The position numbers and the translations under genes were made by a program. A stretch of DNA of 49,342 nt from IMG/VR virus record IMGVR_UViG_3300037084_000029, positions 1 to 49,342 of that record. The stretch is one strand, 5' to 3'. The notes beneath the pieces were generated by a model. That model saw only the letters and a program-made list of their open reading frames with translations. It did no database searches and was not told the origin of the DNA. The DNA comes from a virus. Shown here in pieces: positions 30,160 to 39,147 of this stretch (its first letter is position 1; each line of letters opens with the position of its first letter).

Positions 30160-31590
30160 TCATCCCCTCTTCAGCCACATCGAATATCCTGAATTTGTAT
30201 ACTGCACCCACGGGAATCCAAGAAAGTTCGGGGCCACTCGGTCTATTGGGACGTTTTCCATCGTGATGAAACAATCCCACAATTGCCCGATCTCATACAG
30301 AGTCCCGCTCGTTCCTTCTGGCGCCCAGCAAATCACCGGGTCCATGGCGCTCGGGATTGAGCCATAAGCGGAGACGGGGGTGCCGATGTTAGAAAATGGG
30401 CCGGAAGACTTCAGGCTGATTGGCGGTCCACCCATGGGAAGTTGGTTTGTTACGACCCAAGTAGACGCCTGTGACCCAGCGCCGAGAGTGGTCCTGAAGA
30501 ATGGCGAGTTTTCACCGGCAAACCACGCGGCGCGCGCCAGTTGAGTAGAAGCGCCCGCGAGTAGGCCGCCGCTCGCGTATGCGCCTGTGCCGGTTGATCC
30601 CGTCAGTGAAAGGTGCGTCGGGTCTATCACGACACACTGCCAATAGCCGTTTGCGCCTAGGTTGCCTTGCGTGTCGGCCACGAAGACGTAATCTCCGGTA
30701 GTTCTGCCGTGCGCCGTCGCTGTCGCCAGAACAACCGGGCTCGTATTACTAGCGGCGGAAATTAAAATTGGTGCATTGAACGCCCGAATGTAGGGGAGGC
30801 CGAAGGCCATCCTGGTAAAGTTCGTACTAGAGTCCCCCAGTAACCACAAGAAACATTGATGAGCATTCGAGACGAATTCCAGGACACGGGTGGAGTTTGA
30901 ATAGCATAGGACGTTAGCAATCCCCGCAGTGTTGGTGACCACAGCCTTGCGCGCACTGTCAGTTAGGACAAAGCTCACCATGTCTTGCAGGACTGAGGCC
31001 ACCCTAAATCTGACATAATCGCCACCATTCTCTACAAATAGGCCCATTTGCAAGCCCTGAGCCGTTACCCCGGAAAGCATGAAAAAGCCACCATTGGCAA
31101 GGAACGGCGTGTAAAAAGTGCCGAGACCGCCTATGTATAGATTGGTCGATCCCCAGGAAGCAGTGGGGTCGGCAATCCCGATGATGCTGTTGGCTGCCGC
31201 GCCCGTTCCAGCCGAGACTAAGTGAATCAGTAAATTGTTGGAGCCGTCAACGGTCGCCGTCATTAGCCCGGTACTAGTCATTGCCGCAGCAAGATTCGCA
31301 GCCACCGCTGGCAGATTGGCCCCAACTAGAATCTGGTTTGCCCCAGTGACGGTCGTTACGTAGGTCCACACCTGCGTCGGGAACAATGCCCAAGGGCTAG
31401 AGAAGGTAATCGTCCAGCCGTTGTTCGGATATCCGGTTACCAGAATTTCCCCGGTAGCGGCGAACTGCTGAGAAATGGTCCAGCCTGAGAGAACTAATTG
31501 ATCCACAACCGCTTGCATCAATGTCATCGTCGTCGTGCATGGCACCTCGGAGTACTGCGTCGAGCCGACCGAACTGATTTGAAGTGACAT
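30160..31590 (-). CDS. Tail structural protein, 476 aa
   Basis: ATG with AAAGGA upstream. Beta-rich with many Gly/Asn/Thr turns; one segment (TATAHGRTTGDYVFVADTQG) resembles the Ig- or OB-like repeats common in phage tail proteins. No enzymatic motif. Between the large nozzle-like gene and smaller tail genes, so probably part of the tail or fibre base. Family not recognised. Confidence 0.45.
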   Translation of the reverse strand: MSLQISSVGSTQYSEVPCTTTMTLMQAVVDQLVLSGWTISQQFAATGEILVTGYPNNGWTITFSSPWALFPTQVWTYVTTVTGANQILVGANLPAVAANLAAAMTSTGLMTATVDGSNNLLIHLVSAGTGAAANSIIGIADPTASWGSTNLYIGGLGTFYTPFLANGGFFMLSGVTAQGLQMGLFVENGGDYVRFRVASVLQDMVSFVLTDSARKAVVTNTAGIANVLCYSNSTRVLEFVSNAHQCFLWLLGDSSTNFTRMAFGLPYIRAFNAPILISAASNTSPVVLATATAHGRTTGDYVFVADTQGNLGANGYWQCVVIDPTHLSLTGSTGTGAYASGGLLAGASTQLARAAWFAGENSPFFRTTLGAGSQASTWVVTNQLPMGGPPISLKSSGPFSNIGTPVSAYGSIPSAMDPVICWAPEGTSGTLYEIGQLWDCFITMENVPIDRVAPNFLGFPWVQYTNSGYSMWLKRG

Positions 31591-31598
31591 AAAATCCT

Positions 31599-34500
31599 TT
31601 AGCTGGCAACCGTATCAATTGTCATCCTTTTCCGCTTGCTCTTATTCAGAGAAACGTCACCTTCGTTGTCTATGAGAGAAGCGGGCAAATAGAACCGTTC
31701 AACGTCCCGCTGTGGGTGCGCCGGTAGGGTAATCTGATAAAACGGCTCTCCGTCGTCCCCGTAAAATGTCACCCGAATTGGCACAGAACAAGTGTACTCC
31801 AGCCACGCCTGCTTGACGAAATTGTATCCATCGTAGCCGAAGTTGAACTCGTAGGAATCCCAATGAGACACAGCCATCGGCTCTTTCCAGAAATCGAAAC
31901 TGTGCTTGAAGTATTGGGAGTATCCCCCTGGAGATGGCGTGAAAACAAGCCGAGTGTTTTTCGAGATCAAGTCGCTCTGTAGAGTCAAGATGCGAGCCCG
32001 GTCATTCAACGTGGTGACAACAGAGATCGGAGCTCCCAGATTCCCAGAATCCCCTTGCAGTTGAACCGCGCATGGCAACCCCGATGAATTCATTTCTAGG
32101 TTGAGAGTCCTAAAAACTTTGTCGCCAGAATACTCCAGGTCGCTCCACTCCGTATAGAGAGTCCTGTCGGCAGGATACTTACTGAGGCCGGGAAACGAGT
32201 AAGAGAAATGCTTAAAGGGGACGCCCGCAACCGTTGGCCGCAACCGAACCTTCTTGACGATCATGTTGTCATTCAGGGCGAAGTTGGCCGTGATCCGGTT
32301 AGGCTTCCCTCCCGTAGTGGTTGGAGGGGCTAAGACGAAAGACTGGACAGCCGTGTTCTCTTGCTGGACGCCGATAACGCCGGTCATCGTGTCCATGTTC
32401 ATCACGACGGTTTGCCCCACCGGGATGTCATATTCCATCACCAATTGGTATAGTCGCTTATCAAAGGGCCATCCCAAATCGTCCCAATCGTAAGCACGCC
32501 CCACTTGGATCTGAGCCAGAGGGACGACATTCAACGTCAACGAATAGAAGGAGCCTCCGCCTGTTGTCGTCCCAGAGATCCTTGTCTGGATGGCATAAGC
32601 TTCCTTGTGGTATCCACCCTGGATTGAATTGGGAATACGAACCCGATTGGGGTTGGGAACAATCGTAAAAAGCTCATCCTGCGTTGTCGAGAAGTCGTAG
32701 AACGTCTGGATAGTCACGATGTCGGTGGACTTCATCTCCAGGATGAGATCCGCAAATGTCTTGTTCGCGCTAGGAGCATTCGCCGTGAAGGCCGCTGGGG
32801 TCAAGGAATAGACGATAGCCTGCCCATCGTTCGGTGTATCCACCCAGCCATCGGACGTCCCAGACTTCTCTTCGTACAAGAAGGCGAATGTGTTTGGGCT
32901 TTTAGCCGCATAGAGGATTCCTGTCGTCTTGTCGTTGAACTGAGCCGTTATTCCAACAAGGGCTCCGTTGGCTAGAATGTCACTTAAGTCCTCAATGCTC
33001 CATCTTTTGAACTTCGTATGGTATCTGAGACGGTGTGGGACGCCAAGGGTGTCCAGGTAGGAGACGAACACCTCGTTGTCGTTGTACTCCATCGTAACTA
33101 CGTCTGCGCCTGCCGTCCCAAGATGAGGCCGGGTGTCTATTGGGGAATAAGGACCAATCGTATGCCCGTTGAACAGCGGGTCTATGTCTTGGCTTCTCCA
33201 GGCGCTCATCCCCCCGCTCCATGAATAGATCCCGTCGTAAGACAAGTACCACAACTCATTGTCTGCCATGCACCATGCCTTAGTGGCCAACAAGCCCCTT
33301 TGGGCAGGGGTGGCAATAGGGGCCTCCATCTGGCCAGACGCCACAGCCACGTAGTACAGGTTGTTTAGGTTCATGCACAGAACCCCGCCAGAGAACTCCG
33401 TCATATTGACGATATAATTGGAGGGGGTTCCGACGTTGATGGCGTTTGCTACGTTCGTCGTTAGGTTGATGATCGGGAAAGCCTCGGGCCTGCCAGTCTT
33501 TGACTGGTAAAGGACATGCGGATTGTTCGGATCGCCTGCAAGAAATACCGAATCAAACGCTTCTAGGGAAAGAGTCACGGGTTGGTTGGCAATAGCGTCA
33601 GCTTGGATCGTGATCGGGTTCGTAGCCGCGTCCGAATGGTCGTACTGGAGAAACAGCGTAACCGTCCCGCCGACTGCATCCACAGCCGCCAAGATCGACG
33701 TTTCTTGCGTCAGCGTGTTTATGCCCACAGTGAGAGGTGTCCCTACGGTCAGGCTTGCCAAAGAACCGGAGGTGACTATTACGTTCAAAACCGCAAGCGT
33801 ATTGGCTACAGCCACAGTGGAGGAAGTCATTACCACTGGGGTTGGAAGGGCGCTCGTTACCGGCGTATCGTTGTCAAAGTCTACTAGATTGTTAATATCT
33901 ATGCTCTGGTCGCTCTGCTGATCGCTGAAAATGACAGTCTCGCCAGCCCCAGGATTAGCAGCATAGCCGACAAACCGATAGTACGAGTCAGCAAAAGAGC
34001 CCCCAGCCCTGTAGACCGAAATGGAATTCTCCCCAGTTATCTGAGGATCGTCTGTCCCGTAGAGAGTTAAATCAACGCCTTGCCGTTGCGGGCTCACCGC
34101 CGCCGTTGGAATCATCAAGGCGCAGGGATTGCCTTCGGCCCCAGTAATGGGGTTACGGAACGTGAAAATGTAACTGTACGGCTGGAGGGGAAAGTCCGAT
34201 GAAGTAGTAACCGCGTTTGGCCCAGCCCCACCGGCGATATAAATGCTGCTAATGCCAAGCTCGGGGCTTCCGGTTGGGACCGCAACGGTCTTATAAACGA
34301 CCTGAAACCCAGTTACATTCTTCCACGAATATACCGGGTTCCCGGCATTCCCGACAGCCAGGAATTGAGACTTTGGAATACTAATCTCTGTCCAGACTGC
34401 GTTGCCTGAATCGGCAGCTTCAGCCGATACGGCAGCCAGTGCTTGGGCTTTAGCTTGAGTGATTTCCTGGCTGATATACGGAGTGTCGTTAAGGGCGCTC

Positions 34501-35627
34501 TGAGGAATGGTTGCTCCGATATTGCTGAGGTTCTGGGTAGAAGTCTGCGTACCCGTAACCTGCGGCTGGATCGCAGTTGGAAGGATTGATTTTTCATAAT
34601 AGTCGGAGTTGCTATTGTTGACCAAGACTCTAAACCGGATGTCTGTATATTGAGCCGGGTCTGAGGCGTAGACCGAAATGTGAACAAGATCATCCGTGGA
34701 ATAGCCAGTTGACGGGATTCCGTCAAAAGAAGCATCTAGCGCTATGTCCATCGTCGCAAGCGTTACGAAGTCACTTGAACCAGTGTCCGTATCTAAATCC
34801 TCTGCCGCTTGGATCAAGGCCCCGACATTGGGTATATCTTCCAGATACACGCTGAAGGTAGTCGAATCGCTGGAGAGAACGGGAGCGTATTGAGTGTAGG
34901 CTGGAACCCCTCCAATAGCCGGAGTTACGATCTGCAACAGCATCCCCACGTTGATCCCAGACATAGTGGACGGGGTGATGGTGATGTTCCCTGGGACTGT
35001 CCCGCTAGCCTCTGCGACGGACATATAGGGCAATCTGCTTATGTCTGAGCCTACGGCTAAGTTGTAAACCACGTCCATGTCTGGAGGCAGTAACGTGTAC
35101 GCGCCCAACGCTGCCTGGACTGGTTGCACTGGAGGCAATATCCCCCACTTTTGAAGTCCCGGCGAAGCTGTGGCTGGGTTTATCCCGCTATCCTTCAGCA
35201 TCGCGCTGGGGCAGGCAAAGTACTGGTAGGGGAGTCCGCTAGACCCAGCAGAATAGGAGATAGCGCTGAATCTCTGACGAGCGTAAGCGTCCGATGGGGC
35301 TACGCCAGTTGCAATCTCATTCCAATCTCCGCCGTTGATCCGAGACCAAATGTTCACATCCTCGCCAACGTATAAGATTTCCTCCCCCAAGTCCCCTACG
35401 TGCAACGCAGAGATTGAATGGATGACCGGAGCTTCGTCGAAATCCTGTTGCCATTCGTCAGCCCTGGTGATCTTCTGACTCCCCGCCCTAACCGTGATGT
35501 TCCCCTCCTGGACACTGACAACATTGGTCAATTCGCTGTAATGCGACTCGTCCAACAGGGCCGGGTCCTGCTTCAGTTGGAGCCCGCCATTGGGGAAAGC
35601 ACGGGAAATAGGTTGGAGGTCAGCCAT
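31599..35627 (-). CDS. Large tail nozzle/hub-like structural protein, 1342 aa
   Basis: ATG start. The N-terminus FPNGGLQLKQDPALLDESHY followed by SELTNVVSVQEGNITVR has the pattern of phage proteins with a conserved 'GG-L-DPxxL...S-NV' opening (stabilisation or nozzle proteins of podoviruses). The remaining sequence is beta-rich throughout, with aromatic turns and no low-complexity linkers. Length well exceeds T7 gp12 (about 800 aa). Together with the adaptor-like genes at 37226 and 41636 it would form the short tail. The family is recognised only loosely. Confidence 0.55.
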   Translation of the reverse strand: MADLQPISRAFPNGGLQLKQDPALLDESHYSELTNVVSVQEGNITVRAGSQKITRADEWQQDFDEAPVIHSISALHVGDLGEEILYVGEDVNIWSRINGGDWNEIATGVAPSDAYARQRFSAISYSAGSSGLPYQYFACPSAMLKDSGINPATASPGLQKWGILPPVQPVQAALGAYTLLPPDMDVVYNLAVGSDISRLPYMSVAEASGTVPGNITITPSTMSGINVGMLLQIVTPAIGGVPAYTQYAPVLSSDSTTFSVYLEDIPNVGALIQAAEDLDTDTGSSDFVTLATMDIALDASFDGIPSTGYSTDDLVHISVYASDPAQYTDIRFRVLVNNSNSDYYEKSILPTAIQPQVTGTQTSTQNLSNIGATIPQSALNDTPYISQEITQAKAQALAAVSAEAADSGNAVWTEISIPKSQFLAVGNAGNPVYSWKNVTGFQVVYKTVAVPTGSPELGISSIYIAGGAGPNAVTTSSDFPLQPYSYIFTFRNPITGAEGNPCALMIPTAAVSPQRQGVDLTLYGTDDPQITGENSISVYRAGGSFADSYYRFVGYAANPGAGETVIFSDQQSDQSIDINNLVDFDNDTPVTSALPTPVVMTSSTVAVANTLAVLNVIVTSGSLASLTVGTPLTVGINTLTQETSILAAVDAVGGTVTLFLQYDHSDAATNPITIQADAIANQPVTLSLEAFDSVFLAGDPNNPHVLYQSKTGRPEAFPIINLTTNVANAINVGTPSNYIVNMTEFSGGVLCMNLNNLYYVAVASGQMEAPIATPAQRGLLATKAWCMADNELWYLSYDGIYSWSGGMSAWRSQDIDPLFNGHTIGPYSPIDTRPHLGTAGADVVTMEYNDNEVFVSYLDTLGVPHRLRYHTKFKRWSIEDLSDILANGALVGITAQFNDKTTGILYAAKSPNTFAFLYEEKSGTSDGWVDTPNDGQAIVYSLTPAAFTANAPSANKTFADLILEMKSTDIVTIQTFYDFSTTQDELFTIVPNPNRVRIPNSIQGGYHKEAYAIQTRISGTTTGGGSFYSLTLNVVPLAQIQVGRAYDWDDLGWPFDKRLYQLVMEYDIPVGQTVVMNMDTMTGVIGVQQENTAVQSFVLAPPTTTGGKPNRITANFALNDNMIVKKVRLRPTVAGVPFKHFSYSFPGLSKYPADRTLYTEWSDLEYSGDKVFRTLNLEMNSSGLPCAVQLQGDSGNLGAPISVVTTLNDRARILTLQSDLISKNTRLVFTPSPGGYSQYFKHSFDFWKEPMAVSHWDSYEFNFGYDGYNFVKQAWLEYTCSVPIRVTFYGDDGEPFYQITLPAHPQRDVERFYLPASLIDNEGDVSLNKSKRKRMTIDTVAS

Positions 35628-35633
35628 GTTGTC

Positions 35634-35870
35634 TTAGCTCATTCTGGCCTTGAGGTAGCTATTCCCTGGAGCTGACGTGACGATATAGACCCCGCCGACA
35701 GGTACTCCTGCCGTCGCTGCGCCTGCATCGCTTGCCGCCATGACGAAGGGAGAGACGGTTACGCCAGGGCCTACTCCAAGAACAGTCGTAGTGGCAGGAC
35801 CGGCGACAGTGACCATCATGAAGTCTTCGACGACGATCCCTCTGAAAGTAACGGTGATGGCATCAGGCAT
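35634..35870 (-). CDS. Small beta-rich virion protein, 78 aa
   Basis: ATG overlapping the preceding gene. Almost entirely small hydrophobic residues, Gly, Thr and Val (VTVAGPATTTVLGVGPGVTV), suggesting a compact beta-sandwich or plug. No family recognised. Confidence 0.5.
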   Translation of the reverse strand: MPDAITVTFRGIVVEDFMMVTVAGPATTTVLGVGPGVTVSPFVMAASDAGAATAGVPVGGVYIVTSAPGNSYLKARMS

Positions 35871-36711
35871 TGGCTTGCTCCGTGTAGATGTTGGCCATAA
35901 TTGCTCCTGCTAAGTTCACACCTTCAGCATACCGCGCTTGGCAATAGGTGGCTTTCTGTTCGTCTTTCAATTCGCTGTTTGTAGAAAAGATCCTGGAGAG
36001 TATCCCATACTTCAAGTAGCACTGGAACGAAGCGGGGATTAGCTGAATATACGTCGGATCGGTCGGGATGACATTCCCAATCATCGTCAGATTCCCAGTG
36101 GAGCATACCATGTCGGCATACACCCCGTAACCAGTCCCGGCTGCTTCTAAATATGGATTCCCAATGGCTTCGGCAAACACCCCGTAACCAGGGGTAGACG
36201 GATTGGCCTGGATGTCGAAGTCAACCGCGCCAGACGTAGAGGCGGGCACGCCATAGCCCTGATCGTAGGTGTACGTCAACTCTCCTTCCACGTTTGGCAT
36301 AGGGCTTAGTTGGATCTGATTGACTGGGACTTCATCTTCCTTGAAGGACTGTGGCTGGTTGAACTGCGTCGGCCACGAAGGGTCGGAATTGTCCAAATAG
36401 AACCCGCTCGTCCGGTTGATGTGCGTCTGCCCCGCAAGCGCTTCGTCAATCTCCCCCAGTTGATCGGGCTTCGTGTATGTGTCCACGCCGACCAATAATG
36501 GGACGCAGAATACTTTTTTGATGATCTGAGTCTTACTCAAGAAGTCCGTTACAACCTCATTGGCGATAGCGTAGAACTCACTATCTGTAATCAGCCCTAA
36601 AGTAAGACCTCCATCTTCAAGCAAAACATTGGAGCATTGTTTGTAGATAGCGTAGAGGTCCGACGTGAGCCGAGTTTGAAAGATCTCGACGTATGGGTTC
36701 GACGTGCTCAT
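35863..36711 (-). CDS. Hypothetical virion protein, 282 aa
   Basis: ATG 36711 overlaps the endolysin stop (ATGA) and has GGAG upstream. Helical N-terminus (VEIFQTRLTSDLYAIYKQCS), a beta-rich middle with repeated GYGV segments (DQGYGVPASTSGAVDF, GYGVFAEAIG, GYGVYADMVC), and a helical end. A third adaptor-type or tail-completion protein is possible given the neighbours. No family recognised. Confidence 0.5.
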   Translation of the reverse strand: MSTSNPYVEIFQTRLTSDLYAIYKQCSNVLLEDGGLTLGLITDSEFYAIANEVVTDFLSKTQIIKKVFCVPLLVGVDTYTKPDQLGEIDEALAGQTHINRTSGFYLDNSDPSWPTQFNQPQSFKEDEVPVNQIQLSPMPNVEGELTYTYDQGYGVPASTSGAVDFDIQANPSTPGYGVFAEAIGNPYLEAAGTGYGVYADMVCSTGNLTMIGNVIPTDPTYIQLIPASFQCYLKYGILSRIFSTNSELKDEQKATYCQARYAEGVNLAGAIMANIYTEQANA

Positions 36712-37229
36712 GCGCACTCCAGGAAAAGATTCTTCGTATCCTGATTGCGGGCGGCTCCAATGCCTTCACGCTGGCATTCTGCCGCCGCCGATGCCCAATT
36801 CTGTTGCAGCACAGCCGCCGCAAATCTAGGAAAAGCCCGAAAGCTTCCTAGGTTGAATACCATGTCGTAGAGGCCCAATTGGGCTGACTCAGGATAAGAC
36901 TTAAACTTTGGGAAAGTCTGGATCAAGACAAGGTAGAAGTGAGCCACATCCCCCATTAGGAGATTGTTGATTTTGCTGTCTGATAGCGTCAGTGCCTTGT
37001 ATTCCTGGTTGCTGGATTTGACAAAGCCCCATCCGTTGACGACATCCTCCTCTGAAGCCGTCTCAAGATTGGCGTCTGAGAACCCTAACTGCGTTGCGGC
37101 ATCGGGCGAGGGGATCATGTGCCCTACCCCCACGGTGACGTTCCCTGCTGTATCGGGATACATCCATGCTTTGCGGCCCTCATGGGTAGAGAGCATGGCG
37201 ATCAGCTTTGCTTGGAATTCATCTGTCAT
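36708..37229 (-). CDS. GH24 (T4-type) lysozyme endolysin
   Basis: 173 aa. Residues E17, D26 and T32 in HEGRKAWMYPDTAGNVTVGV repeat the T4 lysozyme catalytic triad E11-D20-T26 with identical spacing, followed by GH. Length is close to T4 lysozyme (164 aa). No signal peptide or SAR helix is seen, so release of the enzyme needs a holin. It cleaves the glycan strands of peptidoglycan at lysis. It is coupled at both ends (ATGA overlaps) to virion genes rather than to the membrane proteins at 38232 and 38607. Confidence 0.92.
   Translation of the reverse strand: MTDEFQAKLIAMLSTHEGRKAWMYPDTAGNVTVGVGHMIPSPDAATQLGFSDANLETASEEDVVNGWGFVKSSNQEYKALTLSDSKINNLLMGDVAHFYLVLIQTFPKFKSYPESAQLGLYDMVFNLGSFRAFPRFAAAVLQQNWASAAAECQREGIGAARNQDTKNLFLECA
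36916..36929 (-). repeat. GTCTNNATCCAGAC element, copy 8
   Basis: Minus-strand GTCTTGATCCAGAC within the endolysin gene (VLIQTF coding). Same 14 bases as copy 3 in the plus arm. Confidence 0.7.
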
Positions 37230-37879
37230 GTTTTAGCCTGCTGGGCTTCCGGTAAGAAGTAGCGCGGTTGCGTCAACCCCTTCCAAATTGTCATCTTCTT
37301 GTTGACGGACAGGTACTTCTGATAGTCCGTCGATCCGTGTGCAAAGATGGTTGAGGATTCCTTCAGCATGAGGGTATGTGCCGCCAGAAAATCAACGGCG
37401 CTGGCGTACTCGTTGGGGAGATTGAGGATGTCCGTATCGGCCACCAATGGGACCGGCTCCATCACTCCAGTTACCCTGATGTCACAGCCACCAAGGGAAT
37501 CAGCGGGGTAGATCCCGAACTTCGTCAGACCACACGGGACCCAATAGGAAACAGGAAGCCCCACACTGCTGGTTGTGTCTGCCGTCCAATTGGGATAAGA
37601 AGCGCCCAGTTGCCAAAGCGTCGTCGGTTGAAGGTACATGCCCTCGAACGTGACGCGCAGGGGAATGATGATCTGAGCGGGGGTGTCGTACCAGACTCGG
37701 TTGACCTGAGACCACCCTGGAATCTGGAAAGTGCCTTGGATGAACCCCGTGGAGAGGTTGACGACCTGGACCGCTTCGTTAATGGCATTGACAATCTCCG
37801 GACGAGGGTAGAGTAGGCCATTATTATCAAGGCGTGTGTACACCCGGCCGATAAGACTCCCAAGCGTAACAAGCGGCAC
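37226..37879 (-). CDS. Phage adaptor / tail tubular-like protein, 217 aa
   Basis: GTG start. N-terminal RVYTRLDNNGLLYPRPEIVN and EAVQVVNLSTGFIQGTF resemble the helical bundle of head-tail adaptors (gp11 of T7, gp4 of P22). A beta section follows, then a helical end (ASAVDFLAAHTLMLKESSTI) that also fits the family. It would connect portal to nozzle. The match is a pattern match, not a database result. Confidence 0.55.
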   Translation of the reverse strand: MPLVTLGSLIGRVYTRLDNNGLLYPRPEIVNAINEAVQVVNLSTGFIQGTFQIPGWSQVNRVWYDTPAQIIIPLRVTFEGMYLQPTTLWQLGASYPNWTADTTSSVGLPVSYWVPCGLTKFGIYPADSLGGCDIRVTGVMEPVPLVADTDILNLPNEYASAVDFLAAHTLMLKESSTIFAHGSTDYQKYLSVNKKMTIWKGLTQPRYFLPEAQQAKT

Positions 37880-37891
37880 TACGCACCTTCT

Positions 37892-38218
37892 CTACCTGCG
37901 ACTGCTAGGAACTTCTGGAAAGTCTTTGATGCTCTCTTTCCTTCGCTCAGACGTTTCCGGCTCTGGGCAATCGAACACTCGGCCCTTGGAGAACGTAGAA
38001 GCCCCAGGCGAGTTCATCTGCGTGTTGAACAGTTCCCGCCCCATAGCCTCACGATTAAGCCATTCCGCCGATCTCACCATTGACTTGCGTTCGCTTTCGT
38101 TATAGGTGTCCGACTGGGCCATGCGTTGAAGGATCTCACCTTCAGGCTCCACTGGGACCGCCTGCGGAGAACGAAACTTGTCGAACGTGGACTCGCCGTT
38201 GTCTGGTTTACGCTGCAT
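37892..38218 (-). CDS. Hypothetical protein, 108 aa
   Basis: ATG 38218 chosen for the GAGAGGG upstream; the longer frame to 38338 is a shadow of the membrane protein gene. Charged and polar (MQRKPDNGESTFDKFRSPQA, SERRKESIKDFPEVP), probably partly disordered. No family recognised; sits between adaptor and holin-like genes. Confidence 0.5.
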   Translation of the reverse strand: MQRKPDNGESTFDKFRSPQAVPVEPEGEILQRMAQSDTYNESERKSMVRSAEWLNREAMGRELFNTQMNSPGASTFSKGRVFDCPEPETSERRKESIKDFPEVPSSRR

Positions 38219-38231
38219 AATACCCTCTCTT

Positions 38232-38522
38232 TTATCTGTCTTGACGATGAGCCGCGCGCCACGCGGAATCTTCACGATCATGCTCTTCCAGTTTGCCGCG
38301 AACGCGCGCCTGTTCTTCCCGCAATCCGAGGAGGTCACGGCCCATAGTGGCTTGGTCTACCGACATCCTGCCGAGCATTTCGGTGTGCGTAGCAATCTGC
38401 TGAGAGAGACTACCCCAAGAGGCAGCCATGCCTACTACCAGGACGATGATCGTAATAATCTGTCCAGGATTTAGGCCCCATTTAATAGTGGATGGCTCCG
38501 TCTTGTAAGCGTTATCTGGCAT
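38232..38522 (-). CDS. Small membrane protein, holin- or spanin-like, 96 aa
   Basis: ATG 38522 preferred (GGAG upstream). One transmembrane helix near residues 20-40 (GQIITIIVLVVGMAASWGSL) followed by a charged coiled-coil tail (LLGLREEQARVRGKLEEHDR). An N-terminal anchor plus long coiled-coil fits an inner-membrane spanin or a single-helix holin. No lipoprotein outer spanin is evident nearby. Confidence 0.5.
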   Translation of the reverse strand: MPDNAYKTEPSTIKWGLNPGQIITIIVLVVGMAASWGSLSQQIATHTEMLGRMSVDQATMGRDLLGLREEQARVRGKLEEHDREDSAWRAAHRQDR

Positions 38523-38607
38523 CAATTTGTTTTCTCCAATCAAGCGGGCCGAAGACCCGCCGAATTACTTCCACCTTGTCGGGCTGGTCTTGGCCGTCAG
38601 GTGGCAT
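38512..38607 (-). CDS. Possible 31-aa ORF between membrane protein genes
   Basis: ATG overlaps the upstream stop (TGATG at 38605-38609) and the reading frame ends inside the start region of the 38522 gene. It encodes MPPDGQDQPDKVEVIRRVFG and a short WRKQIDAR tail. The tight coupling at both ends is the only support. Confidence 0.3.
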   Translation of the reverse strand: MPPDGQDQPDKVEVIRRVFGPLDWRKQIDAR

Positions 38608-39122
38608 CACGGGGTTGCTCCTCTAATGGGGATCAGATAGCGCAGGGCGAGAGAGACCACCGACGCGATACAGAAGGCGACAACAGCCTGCTTGCCAAGA
38701 AAGTTGTTACGGAAATCGTTCAGTTCCTTGACGGCTTTCTGAACATCCTTGAACTCCGCCTCGCAGGACGACCACACCTTATCTACTCGCTGGTCAAGGT
38801 AACTGCGTGTCTCTCGGGTCTGAGATTCAATAATTAAGCGAATCTCTTTGAAGTTGTTTTCCACGACCTCGCGGAGTGCGTATGTGTCCTGGATTTTCTT
38901 TACCCGTTCCGCTTCGTTGTTCAACGACTCCAGCCGCCTGCTTAGTTCGGTTCGTGCCAGTTCAAGGGCTCGCGAGGCAGATTCAAGTCGCAACAGAAAC
39001 TCCGCCTGGAGTGCTGAAAGTTTTAGCCCAAACTGGCATTGCAAGGCAGCATGTTCTCGCTTCTCTGCTGCTTCTATCACGGATAGGCGTGTGGTTAGTT
39101 CCGAGATGCTTTGTTCTGGCAT
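38607..39122 (-). CDS. Coiled-coil protein with C-terminal membrane helix, holin-like
   Basis: 171 aa. Residues 1-145 are a long charged coiled coil (LELARTELSRRLESLNNEAE, EVVENNFKEIRLIIESQTRE). Residues about 148-165 are one hydrophobic helix (QAVVAFCIASVVSLALRYLI). It stands immediately before the other membrane protein, so the pair is the likely lysis or membrane-fusion unit. Tail-anchored coiled-coil proteins of this form are often annotated as holins; proof is lacking. Confidence 0.5.
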   Translation of the reverse strand: MPEQSISELTTRLSVIEAAEKREHAALQCQFGLKLSALQAEFLLRLESASRALELARTELSRRLESLNNEAERVKKIQDTYALREVVENNFKEIRLIIESQTRETRSYLDQRVDKVWSSCEAEFKDVQKAVKELNDFRNNFLGKQAVVAFCIASVVSLALRYLIPIRGATP

Positions 39123-39147
39123 TTAGGTATTCTATCCTTTGGCGCTC

